DNA of 64,000 nucleotides from Planctomycetota bacterium (GCA_016350165.1 CP066225.1:2480001-2544000), one strand, 5' to 3'. Numbered from the stretch's first letter, positions 26,074 through 34,359 are shown. The notes: generated by a model not told the origin, from the sequence alone. Program-made: numbers and translations.

Positions 26074-27477
26074 ATGAAATCAATACAAGTGCAAACACAA
26101 TCATCCCCCACCACATCCCCCGCCACCGGCGATGCGCCATCACCGCGCACCTACATCCTCTCAACCCTCCGCTATCTCTTACTCGCCATCTTCCGCCCCT
26201 TCAAAGCCGCACACCTCGCCGAACGCATCTCCAAACCCAAACTCATCCTCAGCATCAGCCTCTTCACCACCACCTACTTCGCCCTCTTCTTCTACATCAT
26301 CCTCAACATCAACAAGCAAACCCCGCGCTCCCTTCTAGGCTTCCTCATCATCGCATTCACACCCATTCTCGTGATCAATCTCTTTATCATCGTTGTCCCT
26401 TACCTCATCACGCCCCTCTTCGCATCAAGACTCACCCCACCTCACACACCCATCAAGCATGCCCTCAACCCAACCCTCAAACGCATCTACGCGATCATCC
26501 CTCACACCCTCATCATCCTCACCCTCGCCCTCTTCTTCCAAGCCTCCTTCATTCAACCCGCCGTCTATCAATACAATCAAGACCAAAATCAAAACAACCC
26601 AACTCAATACTTCAAAGACTCCAACTCCCAAGAAGCGCAAGCCCATTACGCTCAATGGAAAAAAAACGACACCCTCGCTTGGCAAAACGCTTCAACCCTC
26701 GTTCGCTACAACAAAATCTATAACTCACTCCTCATCGCCCTCAATTTCCTCTACCCCACCACCATCATCATCATCGCTCTCCGCAAACCAATCCGAGGAC
26801 AATCCTCCCCTTACCCTTACACCTGCCCAAAATGCAACTACCCACTCTTCTATCATCAAACCAAATTCCAAGCATGCCCCGAATGTGGCTCCCCCTCACA
26901 CTTACCCTCCTCATCCAAAATCAAATACCTCGACACCTCCCCTCTTAACCCACTCACCCTCCTTCAACTCCTCTACCTCCCCATCCTCTCACCCAAATCC
27001 TTCGCCCGTCGCATCCAAACCAACAACACCACCCCTCAACATCACAACTTCTTCATCCTTGCCCCCATCCTCATCTTCTTCATCATCCTCAAAGACTCAC
27101 TTCCCAACATTTTCACCCTCCGTTTATTCTGGTTCCGATACATCGTTGAAGCGCTTTTCAACACTTACATTCTGCTCAGCATCCTTATCTTCCTCCCCAT
27201 CATCTATTCCCTCTACCACCGCATTCGGCATAAAAATCACACCACCAACCACTCCTGCCACGCCACCTTCATCGCCGTCAAAACCTTAAACCTCCTCATC
27301 CCACTCGCACTATTACTGCTCATCATAACACCCATCACTCAACACTTGTTGATGAACCAATCCATCTATTTCCCACTCGCAAAGATTTTCAGCCCCATCA
27401 TGATCAACTCTCTGGTCTTCCTCATCACCTACCACCGCACCCTCACCCCCAACCTAAAAAAACTCCAACGCACCTAA
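26074..27477 (+). CDS. Polytopic membrane protein with internal zinc ribbon
   Basis: 467 residues from the ATG at 26074 (MKSIQVQTQ); the frame is open from 26023, and neither start has a clear Shine-Dalgarno sequence. Two or three helices precede a central soluble loop. The ribbon is CPKCNYPLFYHQTKFQACPECG (about residues 250-271), a variant of the CxxCxYDL family with Pro for Asp. Three or four more helices follow. Function unknown; it could be a distant Yip1-like protein. The top strand here is extremely C-rich (I count 27 C and 4 G in 26221-26280) although the gene is on the plus strand. Confidence 0.72.
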   Translation: MKSIQVQTQSSPTTSPATGDAPSPRTYILSTLRYLLLAIFRPFKAAHLAERISKPKLILSISLFTTTYFALFFYIILNINKQTPRSLLGFLIIAFTPILVINLFIIVVPYLITPLFASRLTPPHTPIKHALNPTLKRIYAIIPHTLIILTLALFFQASFIQPAVYQYNQDQNQNNPTQYFKDSNSQEAQAHYAQWKKNDTLAWQNASTLVRYNKIYNSLLIALNFLYPTTIIIIALRKPIRGQSSPYPYTCPKCNYPLFYHQTKFQACPECGSPSHLPSSSKIKYLDTSPLNPLTLLQLLYLPILSPKSFARRIQTNNTTPQHHNFFILAPILIFFIILKDSLPNIFTLRLFWFRYIVEALFNTYILLSILIFLPIIYSLYHRIRHKNHTTNHSCHATFIAVKTLNLLIPLALLLLIITPITQHLLMNQSIYFPLAKIFSPIMINSLVFLITYHRTLTPNLKKLQRT

Positions 27478-27518
27478 TCCCCTCATAAGCGCCACACCCC
27501 CACATACCAAACCACTAA

Positions 27519-28091
27519 CGATACGCTCGAGTGTAATCTCCAACTACTCTACATTCAGATTATCAATCTACGATACGTTTAAGTGAAAGGTCTCATAAAC
27601 AATCAATTCACGCCCCACTCAAATAAAACAACCACACCTCAAAAGTCATCATTTACAAAAACGACACGCTACAGTGAAACAATTCAAGCAGCCACCAAAC
27701 AGATCGCAAGTCCCTTAAAATTCCCAACCAACGACACGCTTGAGTGCAACAACTTAAAACCGCCAGCGAGCCACACTCGCCATGCCCACCCCTTCTCACT
27801 CAATGCGCAAATCAAAAACGCCCTCCGCAACAACCTACGATACGCTTAAGTGAAAAAAGTATTGAACGATCAATCACCAATCCGCGATACGTTTTAGTGA
27901 AACAACCTTTTTCTTTTATCCTCTCTTTCACAACGATAACCCATTAGCCTCTAATCATTGATTAGTCCATCAAACGCAAGCATTTGAAGATGAATCGCAT
28001 TCTCCCACCTCTTAAGGCCAAATGTAACATCACGCTTGCCCTTCTTCCCCTCATGACACAACATTCCCACCACGATCTCCTCGAGTGAAAC
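27519..28091 (+). repeat. Cluster of seven 19-bp direct repeats
   Basis: Seven copies of a motif close to CGATACGCTTAAGTGAAAC start at 27519, 27571, 27662, 27732, 27838, 27885 and 28073, all in one orientation. An eighth is at 29145. Invariant or nearly invariant positions are CGA, ACG (except the 28073 copy), then Y-T-N-N-A-G, then TG and AA. The two centre bases vary (CG, TA, AC, TG, TA, TT, CG), keeping a CT..AG half-palindrome. Spacing is irregular (52, 91, 70, 106, 47 and 188 nt), which rules out a CRISPR array. They fill the gap after the 26074-27477 stop and may be protein-binding sites. I found no copies elsewhere in the window. Confidence 0.75.
27951..28055 (-). repeat. ~100-bp imperfect direct repeat, copy A
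   Basis: It begins with the palindrome CTAATCATTGATTAG and contains CCATCAAAC, TTTGAA, TCGCA, TCTCC, CAAATG and CCCTTCTTC in the same order as copy B at 28956-29060. Read on the minus strand, an inner stem CAAATG/CGTTTG contains a T-G wobble where copy B has a full base pair, which hints at a conserved RNA fold in the direction of the neighbouring genes. It lies just downstream of 28106-28423. Confidence 0.6.
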
Positions 28092-28105
28092 ATCCCCCTA
28101 CAACC

Positions 28106-28423
28106 TCAATCCAAATGATCTAAAAACTTCCAGTCCGTCATCATCACGCAACCGCCAACCAAACCCACCACAACCGGGATCAACACATATTCAGTCTTCA
28201 CGCCTTCTGCCCAGATCCCCCAACCACAAACGACAATCGCAATCACCATCGCAACAGCGCTGCACACCTTAAAACCCACATTCACCATCTGATACCGTCG
28301 CAGCAAATACCACAGCAACGTCAAGCCGCCCACAACAAAACCCCAGGCAAGCCAGCCAATCTCCGCCTGGCCATCTTGACCCACCCGATAAATCTGTCGT
28401 AACAAAAAACTGCCGTAAACCAT
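28106..28423 (-). CDS. Small membrane protein, pair A
   Basis: 105 residues from the ATG at 28421-28423 (GAGG 6 nt upstream). Three to four hydrophobic helices fill the protein. It is a paralogue of 28473-28814, with the shared order W..LLRRYQMVNVGFK, then a glycine-bearing helix, then TEYVLIPVVVGLVGGCVMM before a charged end. Function unknown. It follows its paralogue with a 49-nt gap, so the two are probably co-transcribed. Confidence 0.65.
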   Translation of the reverse strand: MVYGSFLLRQIYRVGQDGQAEIGWLAWGFVVGGLTLLWYLLRRYQMVNVGFKVCSAVAMVIAIVVCGWGIWAEGVKTEYVLIPVVVGLVGGCVMMTDWKFLDHLD

Positions 28424-28472
28424 CACCGACCTCAAAACTCAAAACAATTTCTCAAACAACATCATCTTCAAA

Positions 28473-28814
28473 TTAAAAATGATACTTCGACTCTTTATCC
28501 TTCCCACCAATTAAAACGCATCCACTCATCACCCCAGTGATCGCACTCACTGCCACATAATCCATCATCACCTTATGAAAACTCCACATCACCACCCCAC
28601 TCACCCCCCAACAAATCACAATGAGCCCAATCGCTACCCATCGATAACCCACATCCACCCACCGATACTGCTTTCGCAATACCATCCATATCACCGAATA
28701 CCCCAAAAACGCAATCATTAACAACCACAACCTTTCCAGCACCCCATCCTTCATCTCCATCTCTCTAAAAAACGGCATCCAACTCCCCAAACTCATCAAC
28801 ATCAAAAACATCAT
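28473..28814 (-). CDS. Small membrane protein, pair A paralogue
   Basis: 113 residues; AAGGGAG just before tandem ATGs supports the start. Hydrophobic helices at about 27-45, 58-77 and 84-102. WMVLRKQYRWVDVGYRW and MDYVAVSAITGVMSGCVLI align with the matching parts of 28106-28423. The two genes together are flanked by the ~100-bp direct repeats at 27951 and 28956. Function unknown. Confidence 0.65.
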   Translation of the reverse strand: MMFLMLMSLGSWMPFFREMEMKDGVLERLWLLMIAFLGYSVIWMVLRKQYRWVDVGYRWVAIGLIVICWGVSGVVMWSFHKVMMDYVAVSAITGVMSGCVLIGGKDKESKYHF

Positions 28815-28955
28815 CTGCTCCCTTCATGAACCACCCCCAGTCTACCATCTCCCACCTCACAAACATGCAAAACCACCCCACCCAATCCCCATCTTTCCAA
28901 CCCTATTCCCTTCAGACCAAAATCCACACACAAACAAAAAACCCATCTGCCATAT

Positions 28956-29060
28956 CTAATCATCGATTAGGCCATCAAACCTAAAGGTTTGAACTTGAGT
29001 CGCAATCTCCTACCCCCGAAAACAAATGAGATATATTCCTTCCCCTTCTTCATCACTTAC
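28956..29060 (-). repeat. ~100-bp imperfect direct repeat, copy B
   Basis: Begins CTAATCATCGATTAG, then follows the same block order as copy A. Its inner stem is a perfect inverted repeat (CAAACC, TAAA loop, GGTTTG). It lies 142 bp upstream of the 28473-28814 start, so copies A and B bracket the gene pair. Confidence 0.6.
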
Positions 29061-29144
29061 CCAGCCGCCCCATATGCTCCAACACTCAACCAAAAATTCA
29101 TCAGCTCATCCCACCATCGCCCAATCAACCGATCATCCCACTAA

Positions 29145-29163
29145 AGATACGCTTTAGTGCAAC
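29145..29163 (+). repeat. Eighth copy of the 19-bp repeat
   Basis: AGATACGCTTTAGTGCAAC matches the consensus of the 27519-28091 cluster except for its first base and known variable positions. It is about 1.05 kb beyond the cluster, in the same orientation. Confidence 0.7.
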
Positions 29164-29767
29164 AACCAACATCCCAAGCCCAATCCCATGCCCCACTACC
29201 AAAAATCTCATCCCCACCCTCGCCAACCCCTCGCACCTCTACCCCATCCTTTCCCAAATACTTCGCGCATAACCTCAATGGCCGGTCCGGCCTCATAGAG
29301 GACCCACTCAAACAAACATCTTCTACTGATTGCACCACGCCCAACTCACCTTCCGGGCGCGCACGAAAATGACGGAAATTGGTTTCCACCAGCTTTCAAC
29401 ATTGCAGTTTTTCGCTCATTTCTGACCAAAACGCGCCGATTCTTCACCGTTTTAAGCCAAAACCACCGATTTCTGACCGTTTCCAAACCACCACATCCAA
29501 AACCACACATTTTCGCGCGCACAAAATGAAAGCCACAACCTCAAACTATCCAACAACTTACAAAACCACTTGCAGAAATCAGCACAAAATGCGCGCACGA
29601 AAACAATTTCAAAATCGAGAAATTTAAAACCATCAAACTTTTCATTCGTGCGCCAAAAAGCGTTCAATCCCATCCCCACACGTGTGCACAACATCTGCTC
29701 AAACCTCGCGCGCATTCGTGCGCGCCATCCTTGCCAATTCATCTTCACAATCATGTGCGCCGGCGCA
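29164..29767. other. Gene-free stretch with GCGCGCAC and TTTCTGACC oligomers
   Basis: 604 bases without a gene I trust. GCGCGCACGAAAA-type strings occur at 29357, 29515 and 29591, and as reverse complements (ATTCGTGCGC) at about 29644 and 29714. GATTTCTGACCGTTTCC (29468-29484) matches 16 of 17 bases of the reverse complement of 56592-56608, in another non-coding region. Near 29410-29500 an imperfect ~33-bp tandem unit is visible. Confidence 0.5.
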
Positions 29768-30019
29768 TCAACCAGACCCCGTTTGGTCAATCACCAGCGC
29801 CGCCAAAAACAGCAGCAGGCAAAACAGCGGCACAAAAAACGTATGAGCATGTACCCCATGTTCCAACATCGGAATACTATACAAACCACCAATCACCAGC
29901 AGCACCCCACCACACAACCACCGCACGCCAGTACTATCGCTAAACGCCAATCCCGCCGCCAACCCCATCAAAAGCAATGCTCCTCCACCCGGCACAATCG
30001 CCAAACCTGCAATCATCAT
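29768..30019 (-). CDS. Small membrane protein, pair B
   Basis: 83 residues with AAGGG 6 nt before tandem ATGs. Three hydrophobic helices (about 3-24, 32-48 and 60-78). WLCGGVLLVIGGLYSIPMLE and the closing helix match 30071-30310, its paralogue. Function unknown. The gap to the upstream paralogue is 51 nt. Confidence 0.65.
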   Translation of the reverse strand: MMIAGLAIVPGGGALLLMGLAAGLAFSDSTGVRWLCGGVLLVIGGLYSIPMLEHGVHAHTFFVPLFCLLLFLAALVIDQTGSG

Positions 30020-30070
30020 TCAATCCCTTCATCCCACAGGCAACAACCTAAAAATCCCAATAACACATCA

Positions 30071-30310
30071 TCACAAGCGATGGATCAACGCCCCCAACAG
30101 CAACAGCACACACAACGCCGGCACCAACATCGTCTCCGCTGATACCCCCTCTTCGAGCATCGGCAAAGCCAAAAAACCTGCCAGCCCTAACATCACAACA
30201 CCGCATAACCAGCTCAACCACGCATACTCTTTTTGAGCAACGCCCCACATCAACACAAACACAATCATCACTTCCCCACCCTGATGTCGATTCATATATG
30301 CCATCATCAT
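30071..30310 (-). CDS. Small membrane protein, pair B paralogue
   Basis: 79 residues; GGGAGGCC lies 5 nt before three consecutive ATGs. The C-terminal half (WLCGVVMLGLAGFLALPMLE, then a final hydrophobic helix) is clearly related to 29768-30019. Function unknown; the pair is a second example of small membrane gene duplication within 2.5 kb. Confidence 0.62.
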   Translation of the reverse strand: MMMAYMNRHQGGEVMIVFVLMWGVAQKEYAWLSWLCGVVMLGLAGFLALPMLEEGVSAETMLVPALCVLLLLGALIHRL

Positions 30311-30496
30311 GACTGGCCTCCCGGATTATGACCCTATAAATCCCGCACCCCCTAACCAGCGCTTAGCATATCACAAAACCCCTGAAAAATAAGCTTATAG
30401 GACCTTACAGCCAAACCATTCGCCGTTCAGACACCACTTTTCCAGCAACAAACGTCGTTTTTACAAAAACCTGCCTGAGAACCTGTAAATACGTGT

Positions 30497-30537
30497 CCGA
30501 TAAATAGCGCGAGCGCCCGGCGCGCGCGCATTATCGG
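30497..30537. repeat. 41-bp GC-rich interrupted palindrome
   Basis: CCGATAA (30497-30503) and TTATCGG (30531-30537) are exact inverted copies. Inside, GCGCG (30507-30511) pairs with CGCGC (30523-30527), with a 3x3 mismatch between the stems. It could form a cruciform or an RNA hairpin; there is no T tract. Confidence 0.65.
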
Positions 30538-30948
30538 CCCTTCCCCGAATCAACCACCCCAAATGCCTTGAAATTCACTCCTAAATCGACCTCAAACTTC
30601 AGGGGGCGCGGGCGCCATTCATTTACCGACACCCCAGACCAATCCGAATAACTGGCACGACCGCTACAACCGGATGTCGCCACTTTTTCCACAGAAATTG
30701 TGCATAAACCCGTTTTCCCTGTCATTTAACAAGCTAAACACCGAGTTACCGACAAGGGCCATCGCCAGTTATTGACAGTCGCGCCCGATAAACAGGGGCC
30801 GTCTAATCAAGTGTTTGTCAATTAGCCTCTGGAAAAACAGGGGGAAAACTGGTCGATTGCGCCGCCGACATGTCCCCGAGCGCGCGCCGCGCAGTCCAAT
30901 AACAGCGCGAGCGCGCGCCTCATCAGCACTAGTAGGTCCGTTATTATC

Positions 30949-30980
30949 GGCGCTTCGGCGCGTACCGGCGCAGAAGCGCC
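30949..30980. repeat. 32-bp GC-rich hairpin
   Basis: GGCGCTTC (30949-30956) and GAAGCGCC (30973-30980) pair perfectly around a GC-rich core. The preceding bases contain TTATCGG and a second GCGCGAGCGC block (30905-30914) like the one at 30507-30516. Confidence 0.65.
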
Positions 30981-31363
30981 AAGTTATTCATCAGAACAAC
31001 AAGAACGAAAGTAACTGTAAAATAAGAGGTTATAACGCGAGAATTGGCATGGCGCACAGGCTTTCCACAAAGCGCCAGCATAACTACTAGGTAAGAAGAA
31101 TATATTTATATATATCTCTTTAGTTATGTCATTAAACATGACATCCAGATCCACACCCTTATTTTCCAACCAACCTCAACCTTGCTTAACCATTCAGGAC
31201 CGAATCACTTCTCATTCACCTGGCCACCAACCACCTCTCCCATTCCTCAACTGCAAACATTCTCATCTCCCGATCGCCTGACCCGTCCGTGGCACACAAG
31301 ATGCGCACCCACAACCCAAGACATCTGATCATCTCTCAAATTCAGGTTCGCGCCCAGATGTCG

Positions 31364-32293
31364 CTAACGCTGTTGGCAGCTCGTGCAATACACCGTGGTC
31401 CTGCCTGCAATGACCGCATGGCGAAGTGGCTTCTGGCAATTTGGGCATGGATGGTTTTTGGGTTTGCCGTAGACCTGATGGGCGAGCTGGTAGTCGCCGA
31501 TTTCGCCGTGCCCATTCACGTAGTCGCGCAGGGTGGACCCGCCGGCATCGATGGCCTGCTGCAAAATGGTTTGCATGTTCTGGACTAGGATCTCGGATTG
31601 AGATTGGGTCACTCGGTCAGCTCGCTTCTTGGGGCTGATGTGGGAGGCGTAGAGCAGCTCGTCGACGTAGATGTTGCCGAGCCCTGCAACGAGGTGCTGG
31701 TCGAGCAGAGCGGCTTTGAGGTGGCGTGTGGTCCGCTTGAGGCGGTGATAGAGGTCGGATGGTTCAATGAGGAGGGCATCGGGGCCGAGAGCGTCCCAGT
31801 GGTGAGCATGCAGGTCTTGGAGGTTGGCGTGAAGGCGGAGCTGCCCGAAACGGCGCGGGTCGCGGAAAATGATGGTCGTGGGCGGGTCTTCAGGTGATGC
31901 GGTTGAGGATTGAGAGTGGGGGGAATCGGGGTTTTGGAGTTCGAGGGTGAGGTGCGTGTGAGTGGGCAGTGGGGTGTTGGGGGGATGGAGTTTGAATTGG
32001 CCGGTCATGCCGAGATGGGCGGCGAGTATCCCGCCCTGTTGCGAGGATGTGGTTTTGTGATTGGGTGATGAGGGTGTGGGTGAGAGTAGGAAAGCGAATT
32101 GTTTGCCGTGACGGATGATGCGGGTGATGGTGTGATTGCAGAGATCTTGGAGCTTGAGTGGGGAGTGGTCGTGAGAGCGGGGGGGATGCTTGAGCATGTC
32201 GGGGCGGTGGAGTTGGATGCGTGAGATGATTTTGCCACGGGTGAGTGTGGTGAGTGAGCGGACGACGTTTTCGACTTCGGGCAACTCAGGCAT
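31364..32293 (-). CDS. mutM: Formamidopyrimidine-DNA glycosylase
   Basis: 309 residues. It excises oxidised purines such as 8-oxoguanine and cuts the abasic site. The N-terminus is PELPEVENV, with catalytic Pro2 and Glu3. The beta-hairpin Lys lies in IRHGKQFAF. HLGMTGQF, DPRRFGQLRL and AGLGNIYVDELLY (helix-two-turn-helix) are present. The C-terminal zinc finger is CPNCQ (about 286) and CTSCQQR at the very end, the DNA-contacting loop. Length is about 35 residues more than usual, because of Ser/Thr/Pro-rich insertions near residues 72-85 and 120-137. It is the first gene to the right of the origin-like region. Confidence 0.96.
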   Translation of the reverse strand: MPELPEVENVVRSLTTLTRGKIISRIQLHRPDMLKHPPRSHDHSPLKLQDLCNHTITRIIRHGKQFAFLLSPTPSSPNHKTTSSQQGGILAAHLGMTGQFKLHPPNTPLPTHTHLTLELQNPDSPHSQSSTASPEDPPTTIIFRDPRRFGQLRLHANLQDLHAHHWDALGPDALLIEPSDLYHRLKRTTRHLKAALLDQHLVAGLGNIYVDELLYASHISPKKRADRVTQSQSEILVQNMQTILQQAIDAGGSTLRDYVNGHGEIGDYQLAHQVYGKPKNHPCPNCQKPLRHAVIAGRTTVYCTSCQQR

Positions 32294-32492
32294 GGTGGGC
32301 GCTGTTCAGCGGATGGTTTAAGGTATTTGCTTTGGGTTTATAAATTATAGTTTGTACGAGATTTAAAACTAGCGCGAAAGGCGCTCGCGCGATTGGCGTG
32401 TATGAAAGTCTTGTTATTGATTGGGATATGCATACAGTGGTGAGACGATCGAAGCGGGCAAGTTTGATTCGAGAAATGAGAGTTGTTTTGAG

Positions 32493-32843
32493 ATGGTGAA
32501 CAAAGAGGTTGATGCGTTACTGAAATTTGTGGGGTGGATGAATGTGGTGGTAGGGGGAGGTTTGTTGGTGTTGGGGGCGCTTGGTTTGATTGGGTTGCGG
32601 GATCAAGCGAATCAGCCTGAGAATCTTGGGATTGTTGTGGTGGCTGCGATCTGGTTTGAGATTTGTGGTTTGGTGCTGATGGTACTTGGGGTGGAAGTGC
32701 TTCGGCGGATTCGTTATCAAGTGTGTTTGGTGTTGGCGGTGATTTCGATTTGGCTGTTTCCAATCGGAACGGTGACGGGGATTGTGAGCGTGCTGAGTTT
32801 GGGATTTGGAACGCAGGTGAAGAGCGCGTTTGGGAGAGGGTGA
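32493..32843 (+). CDS. Small four-helix membrane protein
   Basis: 116 residues from the ATG at 32493 (MVNKEVDALL); an in-frame TTG at 32421 is less likely. Hydrophobic segments at about 11-30, 46-66 and 72-95, with LGVEVLRRIRY as a charged loop. The pattern resembles small membrane proteins annotated only as hypothetical. A hairpin (AGCGC/GCGCT) lies between it and the divergent mutM gene. Function unknown. Confidence 0.6.
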   Translation: MVNKEVDALLKFVGWMNVVVGGGLLVLGALGLIGLRDQANQPENLGIVVVAAIWFEICGLVLMVLGVEVLRRIRYQVCLVLAVISIWLFPIGTVTGIVSVLSLGFGTQVKSAFGRG

Positions 32844-32946
32844 TGCAGGTGTGGGGAAATGGGGTTTGATTTTAGCTGCAGTGCGTTGATAGGTTTGAGA
32901 TGATGTGGGTTTGCCTGTGAGTGAATGGTGAATGACTTCTATATAG

Positions 32947-34359
32947 ATGATGGGGTTTGAGATGCTGATAGCTGAGTTGATTATTGCGATCGTTGAGTTG
33001 CCGGTGTTGATTGCGTCGATAGTGGGTTTGTTGGTGGAGCTGGCTGCTGCGGTTGCGACGTTGCTGGCTAATCTATTGGTTTGGGGTTTGATGCTCATTG
33101 ATAAGAAGCGCGCGAAGCAGGTTAGTGCGGTGGTGAAAGAGAAAGTGAGTGTGGGGGCTGGTGGTGAGGTGAAGGGTGAGGATGTGAAGCGGAAGGAGAA
33201 GGGGGCGGGGCTGCTGGAATTTTTGAAGCGGGTGAAGGGTTCGAAGTGGTATCGGTATTACAAGGTAACGATGTTGGTGTTGTTGGGTGGGGTTGTGGTT
33301 TTGGTGGTGTTATTGAATACGGTGTTGTTTGAGCCGACGGTTCGGTATGCGATTGGGAAGGCTGCGGAGAAGATGGGGGCGACGATTGAGGTTGATACGA
33401 TTGAAGGAAGTTTGCTGAAGGGTGAGTTGATTGCGGAGGGTGTGAAGTTTAAGCGGGCGGGCCATGAGTATCAGGATTTTGATTTAGCGATTGATGAATT
33501 GCGATTTGATGTTGCGATGTGGGACTTGCTGCATTTGAGTAAACGGATTGAGCACGCGGAGGCGGCGGGGGTGAGGGGCGTGATTACGCAGAACAAAAAG
33601 AAAAGCTTTGAAGAAAAGTTGGCGCGTGCGATGCGCAAGAAGAGCAAGGTTGTGATTGATGAACTGGTGGTGAGAGATAGTGAGATTGAGTGGCGAGGGG
33701 ATCAGACGGTGAGGTTGGATGTGGATCGGTTTGTGAGCAGCCCGATGAGGAGTTGGCGGCTGAAACGTGACTTTCTGTTTAACTCTAATGGTGAGATAGA
33801 CCTTGGTTTTGGTGAGGAGGATGAGGCGACGGATGGGACGCTTGCTGTGAAGCGTGAGATGGTGAATGGGAAGCAGGCGAATTATTGTGAGGCGGTGATT
33901 AGTGGTGAGTCGTTTGGGAAATTGATTGGTGGGCCGATGGAGGGAATTCGGGAGGGTGAGGCGCGTTTGGATCTACAAACGAAGTGGAAAGATGATAATC
34001 AGGTGGTGGCTGCGATGAACTGGAAAGTTGAGCTAAAGGATATTGTGGCTGAGCGTACGACGGATGATTTATTGAAGGGATGGGGTAGCGCGGCTACGAC
34101 GAAGTGGCTAAACAGTAAGGATGGGAATCATGTTTTATCGCTGACTTATGATTATAAGGATGAGCGATTGGGCGGTAATGTCGGGGAGTGGATTGAAGAT
34201 CAGTTGAAGCAGTTGTTGGATGCGATGATCGATGAGATGGTGGGTAAGGTTAGTGAGGTGAAAGAAGGGGCGAAGGATAAGTTGCTTGATGTGAAGGATG
34301 GTGTGAAGGAGAAGGCAAAGGGGATGAAAGAGAAGATGAAGGGATTATTGGGGCAGTAG
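32947..34359 (+). CDS. Membrane-anchored AsmA-like hypothetical protein
   Basis: 470 residues. An N-terminal hydrophobic stretch (about 6-50) is followed by a charged linker and a second membrane helix (about 108-130). VRYAIGKAAEKMGATIEVDTIEGSLLKGELIAEGVKF then resembles the start of AsmA/DUF748-type periplasmic proteins, in which a small chorein-like strand begins a lipid-binding or scaffold domain. That is a weak resemblance. The middle has SxPMRSWRLKRDF and beta-rich text. The C-terminus (about 420-470) is an amphipathic Lys/Glu/Met helical repeat. Coding bases are strongly G-rich (30 G, 5 C in 33181-33240). The first ATG is doubled; no clear ribosome-binding site is seen. Confidence 0.65.
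   Translation: MMGFEMLIAELIIAIVELPVLIASIVGLLVELAAAVATLLANLLVWGLMLIDKKRAKQVSAVVKEKVSVGAGGEVKGEDVKRKEKGAGLLEFLKRVKGSKWYRYYKVTMLVLLGGVVVLVVLLNTVLFEPTVRYAIGKAAEKMGATIEVDTIEGSLLKGELIAEGVKFKRAGHEYQDFDLAIDELRFDVAMWDLLHLSKRIEHAEAAGVRGVITQNKKKSFEEKLARAMRKKSKVVIDELVVRDSEIEWRGDQTVRLDVDRFVSSPMRSWRLKRDFLFNSNGEIDLGFGEEDEATDGTLAVKREMVNGKQANYCEAVISGESFGKLIGGPMEGIREGEARLDLQTKWKDDNQVVAAMNWKVELKDIVAERTTDDLLKGWGSAATTKWLNSKDGNHVLSLTYDYKDERLGGNVGEWIEDQLKQLLDAMIDEMVGKVSEVKEGAKDKLLDVKDGVKEKAKGMKEKMKGLLGQ

Larger units (their letters stand above)
30497..31130. other. Candidate replication origin (oriC-like region)
   Basis: This 634-base gene-free stretch combines several origin features. DnaA-box-like 9-mers are TTTTCCACA (30685) and, on the minus strand, TTATGCACA (30699-30707). 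TTACCGACA occurs twice (30623, 30746), and TTATCGG or its complement four times (30497, 30531, 30785, 30944). Two strong GC-rich hairpins are present, and an AT-rich block (TATATTTATATATAT) lies at about 31100-31115. The top strand changes from C-rich (26 C, 4 G in 31201-31260) to G-rich (24 G, 10 C in 31441-31500) just to its right, the orientation expected at an origin. dnaA is 12 kb away. Against it: no tight cluster of perfect boxes, and other bias changes exist in the window. Confidence 0.42.

Noticed and set aside
27583-27849. 88-residue plus-strand frame across the repeats
   Set aside because: It merely reads through the repeats, has no ribosome-binding site and no plausible protein features.
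27519-29163. CRISPR array made of the 19-bp repeats
   Set aside because: Spacers range from about 28 to over 1,000 nt, repeats vary, and no cas gene is near.
29141-29790. Minus-strand frames of 82 and 112 residues
   Set aside because: They read through the GCGCGCAC/TTTCTGACC repeats; Trp/Cys/Phe-rich text is typical of non-coding C-rich DNA in this genome.
30531-31090. Small frames (64 and 91 residues) in the origin-like region
   Set aside because: They cross hairpins and DnaA-box-like sites, with no start signals.
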